DNA from: Zestomonas insulae
Lineage (GTDB): Bacteria; Pseudomonadota; Gammaproteobacteria; Pseudomonadales; Pseudomonadaceae
Direction: 5' to 3'
Length of the DNA: 64,000 nt
NCBI RefSeq assembly: GCF_016901015.1
Contig: NZ_JAFEUP010000001.1
Coordinates: 682,001-746,000, forward strand
A program made the position numbers and the translations under genes. This document shows, in pieces, positions 7,380 through 16,395 of the stretch; position 1 is the first letter of the stretch, and each line of letters opens with the position of its first letter. A model generated the notes under the pieces. It worked only from the letters and a program-made list of their open reading frames with translations. It did not search any database and was not told the origin of the DNA.

Positions 7380-8696
7380 ATGCACGACCTTCCCCTGCAA
7401 GATCTCGCCGCCCCGGACGGCGTCTGTTACGGCTGTGGCGGCCGCAATCCTCACGGGCTGCACGTCAAGAGCCGCTGGCACGCGGACGGCGTGCATGTCA
7501 TCGCCGAGCATCTGCCGGAGGCCAAGTATTGCGGCTGGCCGGACCTGGTGTATGGCGGATTGATCGCCATGCTGGTCGATTGCCATTCCAACTGGACGGC
7601 CATGGCCTACCACTACCGCGCCGAGCAGCGCGAGGTGGGCAGCCTGCCGCGCATCGACTGCGTCACCGGCAGCCTCGGCATCAAGTACATCAAACCGACC
7701 CCGCTGGGCGTGCCGCTGACCCTGAGTGCCAAGGTCGAGGGCGAGGTCGGCCGCAAGACCCGGGTGATCTGCGAGGTGTACGCCGCGGGCGTGCTCACCG
7801 CGGTGGGCGATTCGATGTTTGTCCGGGTCGACACCGGACAACTGGCCGCCGCCGCCCATGGTCGCGAGGCCTGTGGCGCACCGCGCTATCATCAGCGCCC
7901 CACCGCCCATGAATGCCGCCCGATGATCGAACTGAAGCAAGTCACCGCCTACCAACAGCAGACCCGCGTGTTCGACCGCCTGTCGCTGCACATCGGCTAC
8001 CACGAGCGCGTCGCGATTCTCGGCCCCAACGGCGCGGGCAAGAGCACGCTACTCAAGCTGATCAGCCGCGAGCTGTACCCGGTCGATCAGCCGGACAGCT
8101 CGCTCAAGCTGTTCGGCAACGCGACGGTCAACCTGTGGGACCTGCGCAGCAAGATCGGCTTCGTCTCGCACGACCTGCAGGAGGACTACACGCCCTACAC
8201 CTCGGCGCTGGACGTGGTGATCTCCGGGTTCTTCGGCGCGATCGGCGCGCACGGCCACCTGCAGCCCAGCGCCGAGCAGGTAGACCGGGCCCGCGCACTG
8301 CTCGTCGAGCTGGGCCTGCCCGGCGACGAGCAGCGCATGTTCCAGCGCCTGTCCACCGGGCAGAAACGCCGTCTGCTGCTCGCCCGTGCGCTGGTCCACC
8401 AGCCGCAGGCGCTGATCCTCGACGAACCCACCAGCGGCCTCGACATGGGCGCCAGCCTTGGCCTGCTGAGCCTGCTGCGCAGCTTCTGTGGCGCCGGCCG
8501 GGCGATGATCATCACCACCCACCACATCGACGAGATCATTCCGGAGATCGACCGCGTGGTGCTGCTCAGCCAGGGCCAGGTGATCGCCGACGGTCCCAAG
8601 GCGGAAATCCTCACCAGCGCGCGCCTGTCGGCGCTGTACCAGACCGACCTGCAGGTCAGCGAGCAGAACGGCTGGTACCGCTGCTGGCACGGCTGA
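7380..8696 (+). CDS. PaaI-like hotdog thioesterase fused in frame to an ABC ATPase
   Basis: An uninterrupted 438-residue frame. The ATG at 7380 has AAGGA eight bases upstream. Residues ~1-155 are a PaaI-type hotdog thioesterase: CYGCGGRNPHGL near the N-terminus, then YGGLIAMLVDCH with the likely catalytic Asp. A ~26-residue Ala/His/Arg-rich linker follows. Residues ~182-438 are a complete ABC ATPase. In related genomes the two are, from memory, separate genes, and the linker looks like translated intergenic DNA (7861-7922), so a lost stop codon or a sequencing error at the end of the thioesterase are alternatives to a true fusion. Substrate unknown. Confidence 0.65.
   Translation: MHDLPLQDLAAPDGVCYGCGGRNPHGLHVKSRWHADGVHVIAEHLPEAKYCGWPDLVYGGLIAMLVDCHSNWTAMAYHYRAEQREVGSLPRIDCVTGSLGIKYIKPTPLGVPLTLSAKVEGEVGRKTRVICEVYAAGVLTAVGDSMFVRVDTGQLAAAAHGREACGAPRYHQRPTAHECRPMIELKQVTAYQQQTRVFDRLSLHIGYHERVAILGPNGAGKSTLLKLISRELYPVDQPDSSLKLFGNATVNLWDLRSKIGFVSHDLQEDYTPYTSALDVVISGFFGAIGAHGHLQPSAEQVDRARALLVELGLPGDEQRMFQRLSTGQKRRLLLARALVHQPQALILDEPTSGLDMGASLGLLSLLRSFCGAGRAMIITTHHIDEIIPEIDRVVLLSQGQVIADGPKAEILTSARLSALYQTDLQVSEQNGWYRCWHG
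7923..8696 (+). CDS. ABC transporter ATP-binding protein (possible independent start inside the fused frame)
   Basis: If translated separately this is a 257-residue ATPase from the ATG at 7923. It has Walker A (GPNGAGKST), a Q-loop region (IGFVSHDLQEDY), the signature LSTGQKRR, Walker B (ALILDEP), a D-loop (SGLD) and the switch His (TTHH). No permease or binding-protein gene is adjacent, so it may be an orphan ATPase of the ModF/YlmA-like kind or pair with a permease elsewhere. No clear ribosome site precedes 7923, but a five-codon frame (ATG 7909) stops at 7924-7926, overlapping it as ATGA. Whether one fused or two proteins are made cannot be decided by reading. Confidence 0.6.
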   Translation: MIELKQVTAYQQQTRVFDRLSLHIGYHERVAILGPNGAGKSTLLKLISRELYPVDQPDSSLKLFGNATVNLWDLRSKIGFVSHDLQEDYTPYTSALDVVISGFFGAIGAHGHLQPSAEQVDRARALLVELGLPGDEQRMFQRLSTGQKRRLLLARALVHQPQALILDEPTSGLDMGASLGLLSLLRSFCGAGRAMIITTHHIDEIIPEIDRVVLLSQGQVIADGPKAEILTSARLSALYQTDLQVSEQNGWYRCWHG

Positions 8697-8709
8697 AGCG
8701 CGCGAGCGC

Positions 8710-9600
8710 TTACGGCTGACGGTCGACCAGCGCCCGCAGCGTCTCGGCCAGCGCCTGTGCCGCGGCCGACAACCGGTGCCCCTGCAGGCTTAGCAGCCCG
8801 ACGCGCTGCTCGACCACCGGCGCGCTCAGCGCCACGCAGCGTGCGCCGAGCTCCTGCATCTGCTGGATGCACAGACTCGGCACCGCGCTGACCCCCAGGC
8901 CCTGGGCGACCATCCGCCCGACCGTCACCAGTTGATGACTCTCGAACGCCACGCGCAGCTTGCCGTGCTGCGCGGCGATGCTTTCTTCGAGCAGCAGGCG
9001 CACCGCCGAGGGGCGCTGCAGAGCGATGAAGTGCTCCTCGAGCAGCTGCGCCCAGTCCACTTCGTTACGCGCCGCTAGCGGGCTGTCGGCAGGGACCACG
9101 GCAACGAAACGGTCGGTATACAGCGGCTGGAAATCGATGCCGTCGAGATTGCCTGGCTCGAACGCGACGCCCAGTTCGACGCGCCGGTTGCGCACCATCT
9201 CCACCACCTGCTCGTTGATCACGTCGTGCACCGCGACGTTCACCTTCGGGTGGCGTTCGCGAAACCCCTTCAGCGCCACCGGCAGCAGGTTGCCGGCGAA
9301 CGACGGCATCGCCGCGATGGCCACCTGGCCGAGCTGCAGGGTGAAGTGCTGGCGCAGCAGTTCCTCGGTGTTGTCCCAGTCCGCCAGCAGGCGCCGGGCG
9401 ATGGGCAGCAGTAGCTCGCCCTCCGCGGTCAACGCCACGCTGCGCGTGGTGCGCAGCAGCAAGGGTCCGCCTAGCGACTCCTCGAGGTTCTTGATCGCCA
9501 GGCTCAGCGCCGGCTGCGACAGGTGCAGGCGCTCGCAGGCCTGGGCGAAGCTCAGGCTCTGCGCCACGGCGAGAAAAGCACGCAGCTGTTTGACGGTCAT
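8710..9600 (-). CDS. dhcR: LysR-family regulator of the adjacent CoA-transferase/thiolase genes
   Basis: A 296-residue LysR-type regulator. The helix-turn-helix is at about residues 18-37 (SFAQACERLHLSQPALSLAI). An effector-binding domain follows from ~90. I start it at MTVKQLRAF (9600); the frame extends 25 codons further but into the divergent promoter. It is divergent from the CoA-transferase subunit A gene and ends 13 bp from the convergent ABC gene. In P. aeruginosa the same arrangement (regulator, two transferase subunits, thiolase) is DhcR with dhcAB-atoB, which controls dehydrocarnitine (carnitine) use; the symbol is assigned by that synteny. A near-dyad TTCAT-N5-ATGGA lies at 9610-9624. 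Confidence 0.75.
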   Translation of the reverse strand: MTVKQLRAFLAVAQSLSFAQACERLHLSQPALSLAIKNLEESLGGPLLLRTTRSVALTAEGELLLPIARRLLADWDNTEELLRQHFTLQLGQVAIAAMPSFAGNLLPVALKGFRERHPKVNVAVHDVINEQVVEMVRNRRVELGVAFEPGNLDGIDFQPLYTDRFVAVVPADSPLAARNEVDWAQLLEEHFIALQRPSAVRLLLEESIAAQHGKLRVAFESHQLVTVGRMVAQGLGVSAVPSLCIQQMQELGARCVALSAPVVEQRVGLLSLQGHRLSAAAQALAETLRALVDRQP

Positions 9601-9719
9601 TGATCTGTTTTCATTATTAATGGACAGGAAAAACAAACTTAACAAATCAACCCACACACCGGAAGCTTGCCCCAACCCCGGCAGCCAGTGCCGACGACCC
9701 GAACCCGAGGGGCAGCGCC

Positions 9720-10418
9720 ATGAGTGGACTCGACAAACGTGTATACAGCTACGAAGCCGCCTTGGCCGGCCTGCAGGACGGCATGACCGTGCTCTCCGGT
9801 GGCTTCGGCCTGTGTGGCATTCCGGAGAACCTGATCGGCGAGATTCGCCGGCGCGGGGTCAGCGGCCTGACCGTGGTGTCCAACAACTGCGGCATCGATG
9901 GCTTCGGCCTCGGCGTGCTGCTGGAAGACCGGCAGATCCGCAAGATGATCGCCTCCTACGTCGGCGAGAACGCGCTGTTCGAGCAGCAACTGCTGAGCGG
10001 CGAACTGGAAGTCGAACTGACCCCGCAGGGCACCCTGGCCGAGAAGCTGCGCGCCGGTGGCGCGGGGATTCCGGCGTTCTTCACCGCCACCGGCTACGGC
10101 ACGCCGGTCGCAGAGGGTAAGGAAGCGCGCGAGATCAACGGCCGTCACTACATCCTCGAGCCGGCCATCACCGGCGACTTCGCCATCGTCAAAGGCTGGA
10201 AGGCCGACCACTTCGGCAACGTGGTGTACCGCCACACCGCGCAGAACTTCAACCCGGTGGTGGCCACCGCCGGGCGCATCACCGTGGTCGAGGTCGAAGA
10301 GATTGTCGAGCCGGGTGAACTCGACCCGACACAGATCCACACCCCGGGCATCTACGTCGACCGTGTGATTTGCGGCAGCTTCGAGAAGCGCATCGAAAAG
10401 CGCACCGTGCGCGCCTAA
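9720..10418 (+). CDS. dhcA: 3-oxoacid/dehydrocarnitine CoA-transferase subunit A
   Basis: A 232-residue subunit of a type I CoA-transferase. The conserved glycine-rich motif [12 protein letters not shown] lies at 27-38. It forms a heteromer with the subunit encoded 29 bp downstream and moves CoA from an acyl-CoA donor to a 3-oxo acid. By synteny with P. aeruginosa (LysR regulator divergent, thiolase downstream) the substrate is probably 3-dehydrocarnitine, but acetoacetate (AtoD/ScoA type) is the alternative. The start at 9720 has a GAGGGGC site 8-14 bases upstream. It belongs to one operon with subunit B and perhaps the thiolase. Confidence 0.85.
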   Translation: MSGLDKRVYSYEAALAGLQDGMTVLSGGFGLCGIPENLIGEIRRRGVSGLTVVSNNCGIDGFGLGVLLEDRQIRKMIASYVGENALFEQQLLSGELEVELTPQGTLAEKLRAGGAGIPAFFTATGYGTPVAEGKEAREINGRHYILEPAITGDFAIVKGWKADHFGNVVYRHTAQNFNPVVATAGRITVVEVEEIVEPGELDPTQIHTPGIYVDRVICGSFEKRIEKRTVRA

Positions 10419-10447
10419 CCCGACCAGAAGAATTCGAGGAAACCGAC

Positions 10448-11104
10448 ATGGCACTGACCCGCGAACAAATGGCCCAGCGCGTGGCCCGCGAACTGCAGGA
10501 CGGCTACTACGTGAACCTGGGCATCGGCATTCCGACCCTGGTCGCCAACTACGTACCCGAAGGCATGCAGGTGATGCTGCAGTCGGAGAACGGCCTGCTC
10601 GGCATGGGCGCCTTCCCCACCGAAGACGAAGTCGATGCCGACATGATCAACGCCGGCAAGCAGACCGTCACCGCGGTCAAGGGCGCATCGATTTTCTCTT
10701 CCGCGGAATCCTTCGCGATGATCCGTGGCGGGCATGTCGACCTGACCGTGCTCGGCGCCTTCGAGGTCGATGTGCGCGGCAACATCGCCTCATGGATGAT
10801 CCCCGGCAAGCTGGTCAAGGGCATGGGCGGCGCGATGGACCTGGTGGCCGGCGCCGACAACATCATCGTCACCATGACCCACGCCTCCAAGGACGGTGAG
10901 TCCAAGTTGCTAAACCACTGCAGCCTGCCGCTGACCGGCGCCGGCTGCATCCGCAAGGTGCTCACCGACCTCGCCTACCTGGAGATCGACAACGGCACCT
11001 TCATCCTGCGCGAGCGCGCGCCGGGGGTGAGCGTCGAGGAGATCGTGGCGAAGACCGCCGGCCGCCTGCAGGTGCCCGAGCACGTGCCGGAAATGACTTT
11101 CTAA
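10448..11104 (+). CDS. dhcB: 3-oxoacid/dehydrocarnitine CoA-transferase subunit B
   Basis: A 218-residue catalytic subunit. The glutamate that forms the CoA thioester is Glu47 in SENGLLGMG, preceded by LGIGIPTL (24-31). The start at 10448 has AGGAAA upstream. It directly follows subunit A, so the two are co-translated. Together they convert the 3-oxo acid to its CoA ester, which the downstream thiolase can cleave to acetyl-CoA. Downstream (11127-11150) is a short GC hairpin with a T-run that may reduce transcription into the thiolase gene. Confidence 0.85.
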   Translation: MALTREQMAQRVARELQDGYYVNLGIGIPTLVANYVPEGMQVMLQSENGLLGMGAFPTEDEVDADMINAGKQTVTAVKGASIFSSAESFAMIRGGHVDLTVLGAFEVDVRGNIASWMIPGKLVKGMGGAMDLVAGADNIIVTMTHASKDGESKLLNHCSLPLTGAGCIRKVLTDLAYLEIDNGTFILRERAPGVSVEEIVAKTAGRLQVPEHVPEMTF

Positions 11105-11126
11105 TCCCTTGCCCCGTCGCACCTCC

Positions 11127-11150
11127 CCCCTCGGAGCGCGGGGCTTTTTT
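11127..11150 (+). terminator. Possible weak terminator/attenuator between CoA-transferase and thiolase
   Basis: CCCC (11127-11130) and GGGG (11140-11143) can pair around a ten-base loop, followed by C and six T (11145-11150). The stem is only four pairs, so this is at best a partial terminator. It lies in the 85-base gap between the subunit B stop and the thiolase start. Confidence 0.3.
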
Positions 11151-11189
11151 ATTCCCAGGCCGGGCGTCGCCGCCCGCAGGAGACCCACC

Positions 11190-12368
11190 ATGCAAGACGT
11201 CGTGATCGTCGCCGCCACCCGCACCGCCATCGGCAGCTTCCAGGGCACGTTGGCCAACATTCCCGCGCCCGAGCTCGGCGCCGCGGTGATCCGCCGCCTG
11301 CTCGAGCAGACCGGCCTGGACGGCGCCGAAGTCGACGAAGTGATCCTCGGCCAGGTGCTCACCGCCGGCTCCGGGCAGAACCCGGCGCGCCAGGCAGCGA
11401 TCAAGGCCGGCCTGCCGCACGCGGTGCCTGCGCTGACCCTCAACAAGGTCTGCGGCTCGGGCCTGAAAGCCCTGCACCTGGCCACCCAGGCGATCCGCTG
11501 CGGCGACGCCGAGGTGGTGATCGCCGGCGGCATGGAGAACATGAGCCTGGCGCCCTACGTCATGCCCGGCGCCCGCACCGGCCTGCGCATGGGCCACGCC
11601 AAGCTGGTCGACAGCATGATCCAGGACGGTCTGTGGGACGCCTTCAACGACTACCACATGGGCATCACCGCCGAGAACCTGGTGGAAAAATACGGCATCA
11701 GCCGTGAAGCGCAGGACGCCTTCGCCGCCGCCTCGCAGCAGAAAGCCGTGGCCGCCATCGAAGGCGGGCGCTTCAAGGATGAAATCACCCCGATCCTGAT
11801 CCCGTCGCGCAAAGGCGAGCCGGTCAGCTTCGCCACCGACGAGCAGCCGCGCGCCGGCACCAGCGCCGAGGCGCTGGCCAAGCTCAAGCCGGCATTCAAG
11901 AAAGACGGCACCGTGACCGCCGGTAACGCCTCGACGCTCAACGACGGCGCCGCCGCGGTGCTGCTGATGAGTGCGGCGAAAGCCCAGGCGCTCGGCCTGC
12001 CGGTGCTGGCGAAGATCGCCGGCTACGCCAACGCCGGCGTCGACCCGGCGATCATGGGCATCGGCCCGGTCTCGGCGACCCAGCGCTGCCTGGCAAAAGC
12101 TGGCTGGCAGCTGGCCGACCTCGACCTGATCGAAGCCAACGAAGCCTTCGCCGCCCAGGCGCTGTCGGTCGGCAAGGAACTCGGTTGGGATGCCAGCAAG
12201 GTCAACGTCAACGGCGGCGCCATCGCCCTCGGCCACCCGCTCGGCGGCTCGGGCTGCCGCGTGCTGGTGACCCTGCTACACGAGATGCTCAAGCGTGACG
12301 CCAAGAAAGGCCTGGCCACCCTGTGCATCGGCGGCGGTCAAGGCGTGGCCCTGGCCATCGAGCGCTAA
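11190..12368 (+). CDS. atoB: Acetyl-CoA C-acetyltransferase (thiolase)
   Basis: A 392-residue biosynthetic/degradative thiolase. The nucleophilic Cys88 is in NKVCGSG, the active-site His349 in GHPLGGSG and the second acid/base Cys379 in CIGGGQG, all at the expected places for a full-length enzyme. It interconverts acetoacetyl-CoA and two acetyl-CoA, the last step after the CoA-transferase encoded just upstream. The ATG at 11190 is preceded by CAGGAGA; a longer in-frame extension begins in the intergenic hairpin and is rejected. A strong terminator follows at 12398-12428. Confidence 0.93.
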   Translation: MQDVVIVAATRTAIGSFQGTLANIPAPELGAAVIRRLLEQTGLDGAEVDEVILGQVLTAGSGQNPARQAAIKAGLPHAVPALTLNKVCGSGLKALHLATQAIRCGDAEVVIAGGMENMSLAPYVMPGARTGLRMGHAKLVDSMIQDGLWDAFNDYHMGITAENLVEKYGISREAQDAFAAASQQKAVAAIEGGRFKDEITPILIPSRKGEPVSFATDEQPRAGTSAEALAKLKPAFKKDGTVTAGNASTLNDGAAAVLLMSAAKAQALGLPVLAKIAGYANAGVDPAIMGIGPVSATQRCLAKAGWQLADLDLIEANEAFAAQALSVGKELGWDASKVNVNGGAIALGHPLGGSGCRVLVTLLHEMLKRDAKKGLATLCIGGGQGVALAIER

Positions 12369-12397
12369 TCCCAGCGCTTTCCGCACCGCAAACAAAA

Positions 12398-12428
12398 AGC
12401 CCCCGAAACTCGCGTTTCGGGGGCTTTT
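12398..12428 (+). terminator. Rho-independent terminator after the thiolase gene
   Basis: An 11-bp stem, AGCCCCCGAAA (12398-12408) with TTTCGGGGGCT (12415-12425), loop CTCGCG, followed by TTT. The A-run at 12394-12398 gives a weaker T-run on the other strand, where it lies downstream of tRNA-Ser. Confidence 0.9.
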
Positions 12429-12433
12429 CAATT

Positions 12434-12523
12434 TGGCGGGGAGATAGGGATTCGAACCCTAGGTGCCATTGCTGACACAACGGATTTCGAATCCGTCCCG
12501 TTCGACCACTCCGGCATCTCCCC
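12434..12523 (-). tRNA. tRNA-Ser (anticodon CGA)
   Basis: The reverse complement folds as a class II tRNA of 90 nt with encoded CCA. The acceptor is GGGGAGA/TCTCCCC with discriminator G, the T-loop region is GGTTCGAATCC, and the long variable arm is typical of Ser. The anticodon stem ACGGA/TCCGT encloses the loop TTCGAAA, giving anticodon CGA, which reads UCG codons. It lies between the thiolase terminator and purC. Confidence 0.97.
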
Positions 12524-12618
12524 CAAGTCGGCGCGCATCATAACAGTTCGCGGCGCCAAGTCGAACCCCTGTCGTAAATTTTTTGTCTGCTTTCAGATGC
12601 TTGCGGTCGGCTGGCCAA

Positions 12619-12643
12619 CAAAAAGGGGCGCCATGGCGCCCCT
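12619..12643 (-). terminator. Rho-independent terminator of purC
   Basis: On the minus strand, AAGGGGCGCC and GGCGCCCCTT pair around a two-base centre and run into TTTTTG. It begins 20 bases after the purC stop codon. Confidence 0.85.
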
Positions 12644-12662
12644 TCTCGATACCGCCGACGAA

Positions 12663-13532
12663 TCAGCGGGTCAGACGCGTCAGCGCCTCGCGGTACTTGT
12701 CGGCAGTCTTCTGCGCCACCTCGGCGGGAACTGCCGGGGCCGGCGGCTGCTTGTTCCAGCCGGTCGACTCCAGCCAGTCGCGCACAAACTGCTTGTCGAA
12801 GCTCGGCGGGTTCTGCCCTTCGGCGTAGCTGTCGGCCGGCCAGAAGCGGCTGGAGTCGGGGGTCAGCGCCTCGTCCATGAGGGTCAGGGTGCCGTCTTCG
12901 TCCAGGCCGAACTCGAACTTGGTGTCGGCGATGATGATCCCGCGGGTCGCCGCGTACTCGACTGCCGCGCTGTACAGGGCAATCGCCGTGTCACGCACCT
13001 TGGCCGCCAGCTCCCCACCGAGCAGCGCCTCGCACTGGGCGAAGGAGATGTTCTCGTCGTGGTCGCCGACCGCCGCCTTGGTCGACGGGGTGAAGATCGG
13101 CTGCGGCAGCTTGGCCGCTTCCTGCAATCCGGCCGGCAGCTGGATGCCGCAGACGGTGCCGCTCTTCTGATATTCCTTCCAGCCCGAACCGACGATGTAG
13201 CCGCGCACGATGGCTTCCACCGGCACCGGCTTGAGGCGCTTGGCCACCACCGCACGCCCTTCCACCAACGGTAGCTCGGCGGCCGGCACCACGTCCTCGA
13301 CGCGATCGCCGGTGAAGTGGTTGGGGACGATCCCGGCCAGCTGGTCGAACCAGAAATTGGAGATGGCGGTGAGGATCTTGCCCTTGTCCGGAATCGGCTC
13401 GTTGAGAATCACGTCGAACGCCGACAGACGATCGGTGGCGACCATCAGCATGCGTTTGGCGTCGATTTCATAGAGGTCGCGAACTTTGCCCGAATAGATT
13501 TTCTTCAGGCTCAGGCTGCTGGGAGTGCTCAT
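12663..13532 (-). CDS. purC: Phosphoribosylaminoimidazole-succinocarboxamide synthase, long form
   Basis: A 289-residue SAICAR synthetase. It catalyses ATP-dependent joining of CAIR and aspartate in purine synthesis. Visible family motifs are SGKVRDLYE (14-22), [28 protein letters not shown] and [13 protein letters not shown]. The usual Pseudomonas PurC is about 236 residues and starts quite differently (recalled as MEKREELYRGKAKSVY). This protein instead resembles the ~290-residue form common in beta-proteobacteria and eukaryotes, so a xenologous replacement at the normal purC locus is plausible. It has its own terminator (12619-12643) and is separated from bamC by another hairpin, so it is probably monocistronic. 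Confidence 0.93.
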   Translation of the reverse strand: MSTPSSLSLKKIYSGKVRDLYEIDAKRMLMVATDRLSAFDVILNEPIPDKGKILTAISNFWFDQLAGIVPNHFTGDRVEDVVPAAELPLVEGRAVVAKRLKPVPVEAIVRGYIVGSGWKEYQKSGTVCGIQLPAGLQEAAKLPQPIFTPSTKAAVGDHDENISFAQCEALLGGELAAKVRDTAIALYSAAVEYAATRGIIIADTKFEFGLDEDGTLTLMDEALTPDSSRFWPADSYAEGQNPPSFDKQFVRDWLESTGWNKQPPAPAVPAEVAQKTADKYREALTRLTR

Positions 13533-13564
13533 TTCGGAATATCCGCCTCTGGCAAAAAGAAACA

Positions 13565-13588
13565 GGCGAAACCCTGTCGGGTTTCGCC
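13565..13588 (-). terminator. Rho-independent terminator of bamC
   Basis: A perfect 10-bp stem, GGCGAAACCC (13565-13574) with GGGTTTCGCC (13579-13588), loop TGTC. On the minus strand it is followed by TGTTTCTTTTT. It sits between the bamC stop (13630) and the purC start (13532), and so separates the two transcripts. Confidence 0.85.
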
Positions 13589-13629
13589 CATTGATGTGGA
13601 CATCTCGCTCGCGGCCCGCAGGCCGCCGA

Positions 13630-14751
13630 TCAGCCGAGATGTTCCTGAATGATGCTCAGCACGCGACGGGCCACATCGGCCGGCGCCACGGTGTTGAGAT
13701 CCTTCTCCACGGTGACCTGAACGCTGTCGCCCACGGTGGTCAGGCGTACCTGATAGCGCTCGGCACGCTTCTCCAGCTCTTCATCGCTGGGCGAGCTGCC
13801 CCACATGCGCGTCCAGAAGCCCGGCTTCTCGTCCTCTTTCTTCGCGTCTTCGGCGAGGTTCACGTAGTACAAGCCGAGCGAGCGGTTGAGGTCGTCGACC
13901 CGCACGTTACCGCTGTCGAGCGAACGGCCGACGCTGGACCAGGCGCGATCGAAATCAGTGCCCAGGGTCAGCACCGGGTTGCCGCTGCCGTCTTCCGACA
14001 GGCTGACGCGGTTCGGCGCGTCGTAGTCGCGGGCCGCGAGCAGCGACACCGAACCGCCCTGCTCGACACCACGCGACATGCTGGCGAGCATCTCGTCGAG
14101 CAGCGCGCCGTCGAGGCTGGCATTGGTGGATTTGCTCGGGAACTCGACATCGGCGGTGCTACCGGCCGGACGCTCGGCGCTGACCACGAAAATCTCGCTG
14201 GTGTTGCGCTGCACGCCCGGTTCGATGCGCACCCGCACGCGGGTCTCGCTGTCCGGGGCGACGCCGCTGACGCGGCTGCTCAGGCGGCGCGCCATGCTCG
14301 CGGAGAGCTGGTCGAAACGCTGCCAGGCGGTGCTGAACTCGCCGGTCTGCGGACGCTCGCCGGTGATCTGGAAGCCGTTGTCTTCGAAGAACTGGCGAGC
14401 CATCGGCCAGACTTCGGCCGGGGCGCGCTGCGCCACCAGCCAGCGCGACTCGCCGCTCTTCTGCAGGCTGAATTCGCGCGAGTCGGCTTGCGCCGGCAGC
14501 GACTGCGGACGCGGCACTTCGTACTCGCCGCTGGCGGTTGAGTCGGCGACGTTGCGCGGGATCGGCAGCAGCGGGTCGAGCTTCTTGGGTTGCGCGATAT
14601 CCTGCGGCATCTGCATCGGTGCGGTCTGCCGATCGCTCAGGTAGTCGCTGCCGCGATCGCGGAAATAACCATCATCGCCCCAAAGCCAACCGCAACCGCT
14701 GGTGCTGGAGATAATCAGGGCAAGCGCGGAGAGTCCGGCCAGTCGCTTCAT
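13630..14751 (-). CDS. bamC: Outer-membrane assembly lipoprotein BamC
   Basis: A 373-residue lipoprotein of the BAM complex, which folds beta-barrel proteins into the outer membrane. The signal peptide ends STSGC, placing the lipidated Cys at residue 20. An unstructured N-terminal part with [12 protein letters not shown] follows; this is the segment that contacts BamD in E. coli. Two helix-grip domains come next (about 95-210 and 250-370). It starts 19 bp downstream of dapA on the same strand, an arrangement conserved across gammaproteobacteria, so the two are probably one operon ending at the hairpin 13565-13588. Confidence 0.95.
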   Translation of the reverse strand: MKRLAGLSALALIISSTSGCGWLWGDDGYFRDRGSDYLSDRQTAPMQMPQDIAQPKKLDPLLPIPRNVADSTASGEYEVPRPQSLPAQADSREFSLQKSGESRWLVAQRAPAEVWPMARQFFEDNGFQITGERPQTGEFSTAWQRFDQLSASMARRLSSRVSGVAPDSETRVRVRIEPGVQRNTSEIFVVSAERPAGSTADVEFPSKSTNASLDGALLDEMLASMSRGVEQGGSVSLLAARDYDAPNRVSLSEDGSGNPVLTLGTDFDRAWSSVGRSLDSGNVRVDDLNRSLGLYYVNLAEDAKKEDEKPGFWTRMWGSSPSDEELEKRAERYQVRLTTVGDSVQVTVEKDLNTVAPADVARRVLSIIQEHLG

Positions 14752-14770
14752 GCGTAATTCTTCCTCGGGA

Positions 14771-15649
14771 TTAGGCCAGGACGGCGCTCTGGCGCAGCGC
14801 TTGGCGCAGCGGTTCGTGGCAACGCGGGCTGAGCCAGGTCAGGGGTAGACGGATGCCTTCTTGCATCAGGCCCATCTCGACCAGCGCCCACTTCACCGGA
14901 ATCGGATTGGATTCGATGAACAGGTTCTTGTGCAGTGGCATCAGGCGGTCGTTGATCGCTCGCGCGGTGGCGGCGTCACCGGCCATCGCCGCGGCGCACA
15001 GGTCGCTCATGGCGCGCGGTGCGACGTTGGCGGTCACCGAGATGTTGCCTTTGCCGCCCATGAGCATCAACTCGACCGCGGTCGGATCGTCACCGGAGTA
15101 GACCAGGAAGTCCTGGCTGACCCGATCGAGGATTTCCTTGCCACGCTGCAGGTCGCCGGTGGCTTCCTTGATGCCGATGATGTTAGCCACCTTCGACAGA
15201 CGCTCGACAGTCTCCGGCAGCATGTCGCAGGCGGTACGCCCCGGCACGTTGTAGAGGATCTGCGGAATCGCCACCGCTTCGGCGATATGCCGGAAGTGCT
15301 GGTACAGCCCTTCCTGGGTCGGCTTGTTGTAGTACGGGGTAACCAACAGGCAGGCGTCGGCACCGGCGGTCTTGGCGTTCTCGGTCAGTTCGACGGCCTC
15401 GCGGGTCGAATTGGCGCCGGTGCCGGCGATCACAGGAATGCGTCCGGCAACCTGGTCGACTACCCGACGAATGACTTCGATGTGTTCCTGCACGTCCAGC
15501 GTGGCCGATTCGCCGGTGGTTCCGACCGCGACGATGGCATTGGTGCCTTCTTGCAGGTGGAAGTCCACCAGCTTGCTCAGGGCGTCCCAGTCGAGCCGTC
15601 CCTGTGCATCCATAGGCGTGACCAGCGCCACCATACTGCCCGCAATCAT
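14771..15649 (-). CDS. dapA: 4-hydroxy-tetrahydrodipicolinate synthase
   Basis: A 292-residue enzyme that condenses pyruvate with aspartate semialdehyde, the first committed step to diaminopimelate and lysine. The Schiff-base lysine is Lys161 (GIKEATGDL), with Thr44-Thr45 (GTTGES), Tyr133 (YNVPGRT) and Arg138 at the standard catalytic positions. The start at 15649 has an AGGAG site eight bases upstream; the longer open frame to 16180 is a shadow of gcvR. It is followed by bamC and divergent from gcvR. Confidence 0.97.
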   Translation of the reverse strand: MIAGSMVALVTPMDAQGRLDWDALSKLVDFHLQEGTNAIVAVGTTGESATLDVQEHIEVIRRVVDQVAGRIPVIAGTGANSTREAVELTENAKTAGADACLLVTPYYNKPTQEGLYQHFRHIAEAVAIPQILYNVPGRTACDMLPETVERLSKVANIIGIKEATGDLQRGKEILDRVSQDFLVYSGDDPTAVELMLMGGKGNISVTANVAPRAMSDLCAAAMAGDAATARAINDRLMPLHKNLFIESNPIPVKWALVEMGLMQEGIRLPLTWLSPRCHEPLRQALRQSAVLA

Positions 15650-15817
15650 GCAACCACTCCTGCCGGAAAAAAGAGAGCCGTAATGGTACTGGCGCCACCT
15701 GCCTTGTACAAGCGAGGCGCCGAGTGGCAAGCATTCCCCTGAGCGGCAGTTTTCGCTACCCTTCCGGCTTTGCTCGGCAGTGATCCTGCCGAGCACCCAT
15801 CGCTTTAGGAATGCTGC

Positions 15818-16378
15818 ATGTCCACCCCCCCCGTTCGCGAACAGTTCCTTGTCATTAGCGCGCTCGGCGCCCAGCCGATGGCGTTGACCAACGTACTGTC
15901 CCGTACCTGCACCGAAAACCGTTGCGCGATCACCACCACCCGCCTGACTCGGCACGGCGAGCTGAGCGCACTGGTGCTGCAGGTATCCGGCAGCTGGGAT
16001 GCGCTGGCACGCCTCGAAGCCGGTTTGCCGGCATTGGCCAAGCGCCACGCGTTTAACGTCAGCGTGGTGCGCAGCTCGGTCTCGGAAAGCCGCCCGGAAG
16101 CGCTGCCCTATGTCGCCTACGTCAGCGCGGCGTACCGTCCAGACATCCTCACCGAGCTGTGCCAGTTCTTCATCGACCACAACGTCGAGCTGGAGAACCT
16201 CACCTGTGACACCTACCAGGCGCCCCAGACCGGCGGCACCATGCTCAACGCCACCCTGACCGTCACCCTGCCCTCCGGCACCCAGATCAGCTGGCTACGT
16301 GATCAGTTCCTCGATTTCGCCGACGCGCTGAATCTGGACGCCCTGATCGAGCCGTGGCGTCCACAGACGCCCGCCTGA
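15818..16378 (+). CDS. gcvR: Glycine cleavage system transcriptional repressor (ACT domains)
   Basis: A 186-residue protein of the GcvR family, made of two ACT-type regulatory domains (about 8-85 and 95-175). In E. coli, GcvR binds glycine and antagonises the activator GcvA at the glycine cleavage operon. The N-terminal segment [21 protein letters not shown] and the second-domain segment [20 protein letters not shown] show the ACT pattern. A TTAGGAATG stretch precedes the ATG at 15818. It is divergent from dapA and followed 17 bp later by bcp, an order conserved in Pseudomonas. Confidence 0.92.
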   Translation: MSTPPVREQFLVISALGAQPMALTNVLSRTCTENRCAITTTRLTRHGELSALVLQVSGSWDALARLEAGLPALAKRHAFNVSVVRSSVSESRPEALPYVAYVSAAYRPDILTELCQFFIDHNVELENLTCDTYQAPQTGGTMLNATLTVTLPSGTQISWLRDQFLDFADALNLDALIEPWRPQTPA

Positions 16379-16395
16379 GCCACAAGGAGACCGTC

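Noticed and set aside
12434..12523. A tRNA-associated integration site
   Set aside because: No integrase, no repeated tRNA 3' end and no foreign-looking DNA beside either tRNA gene in this window.
14771..16180. A 469-residue N-terminally extended DapA
   Set aside because: The extension crosses the gcvR gene on the other strand; a good ribosome site and the normal DapA start are at 15649, giving the standard catalytic numbering.
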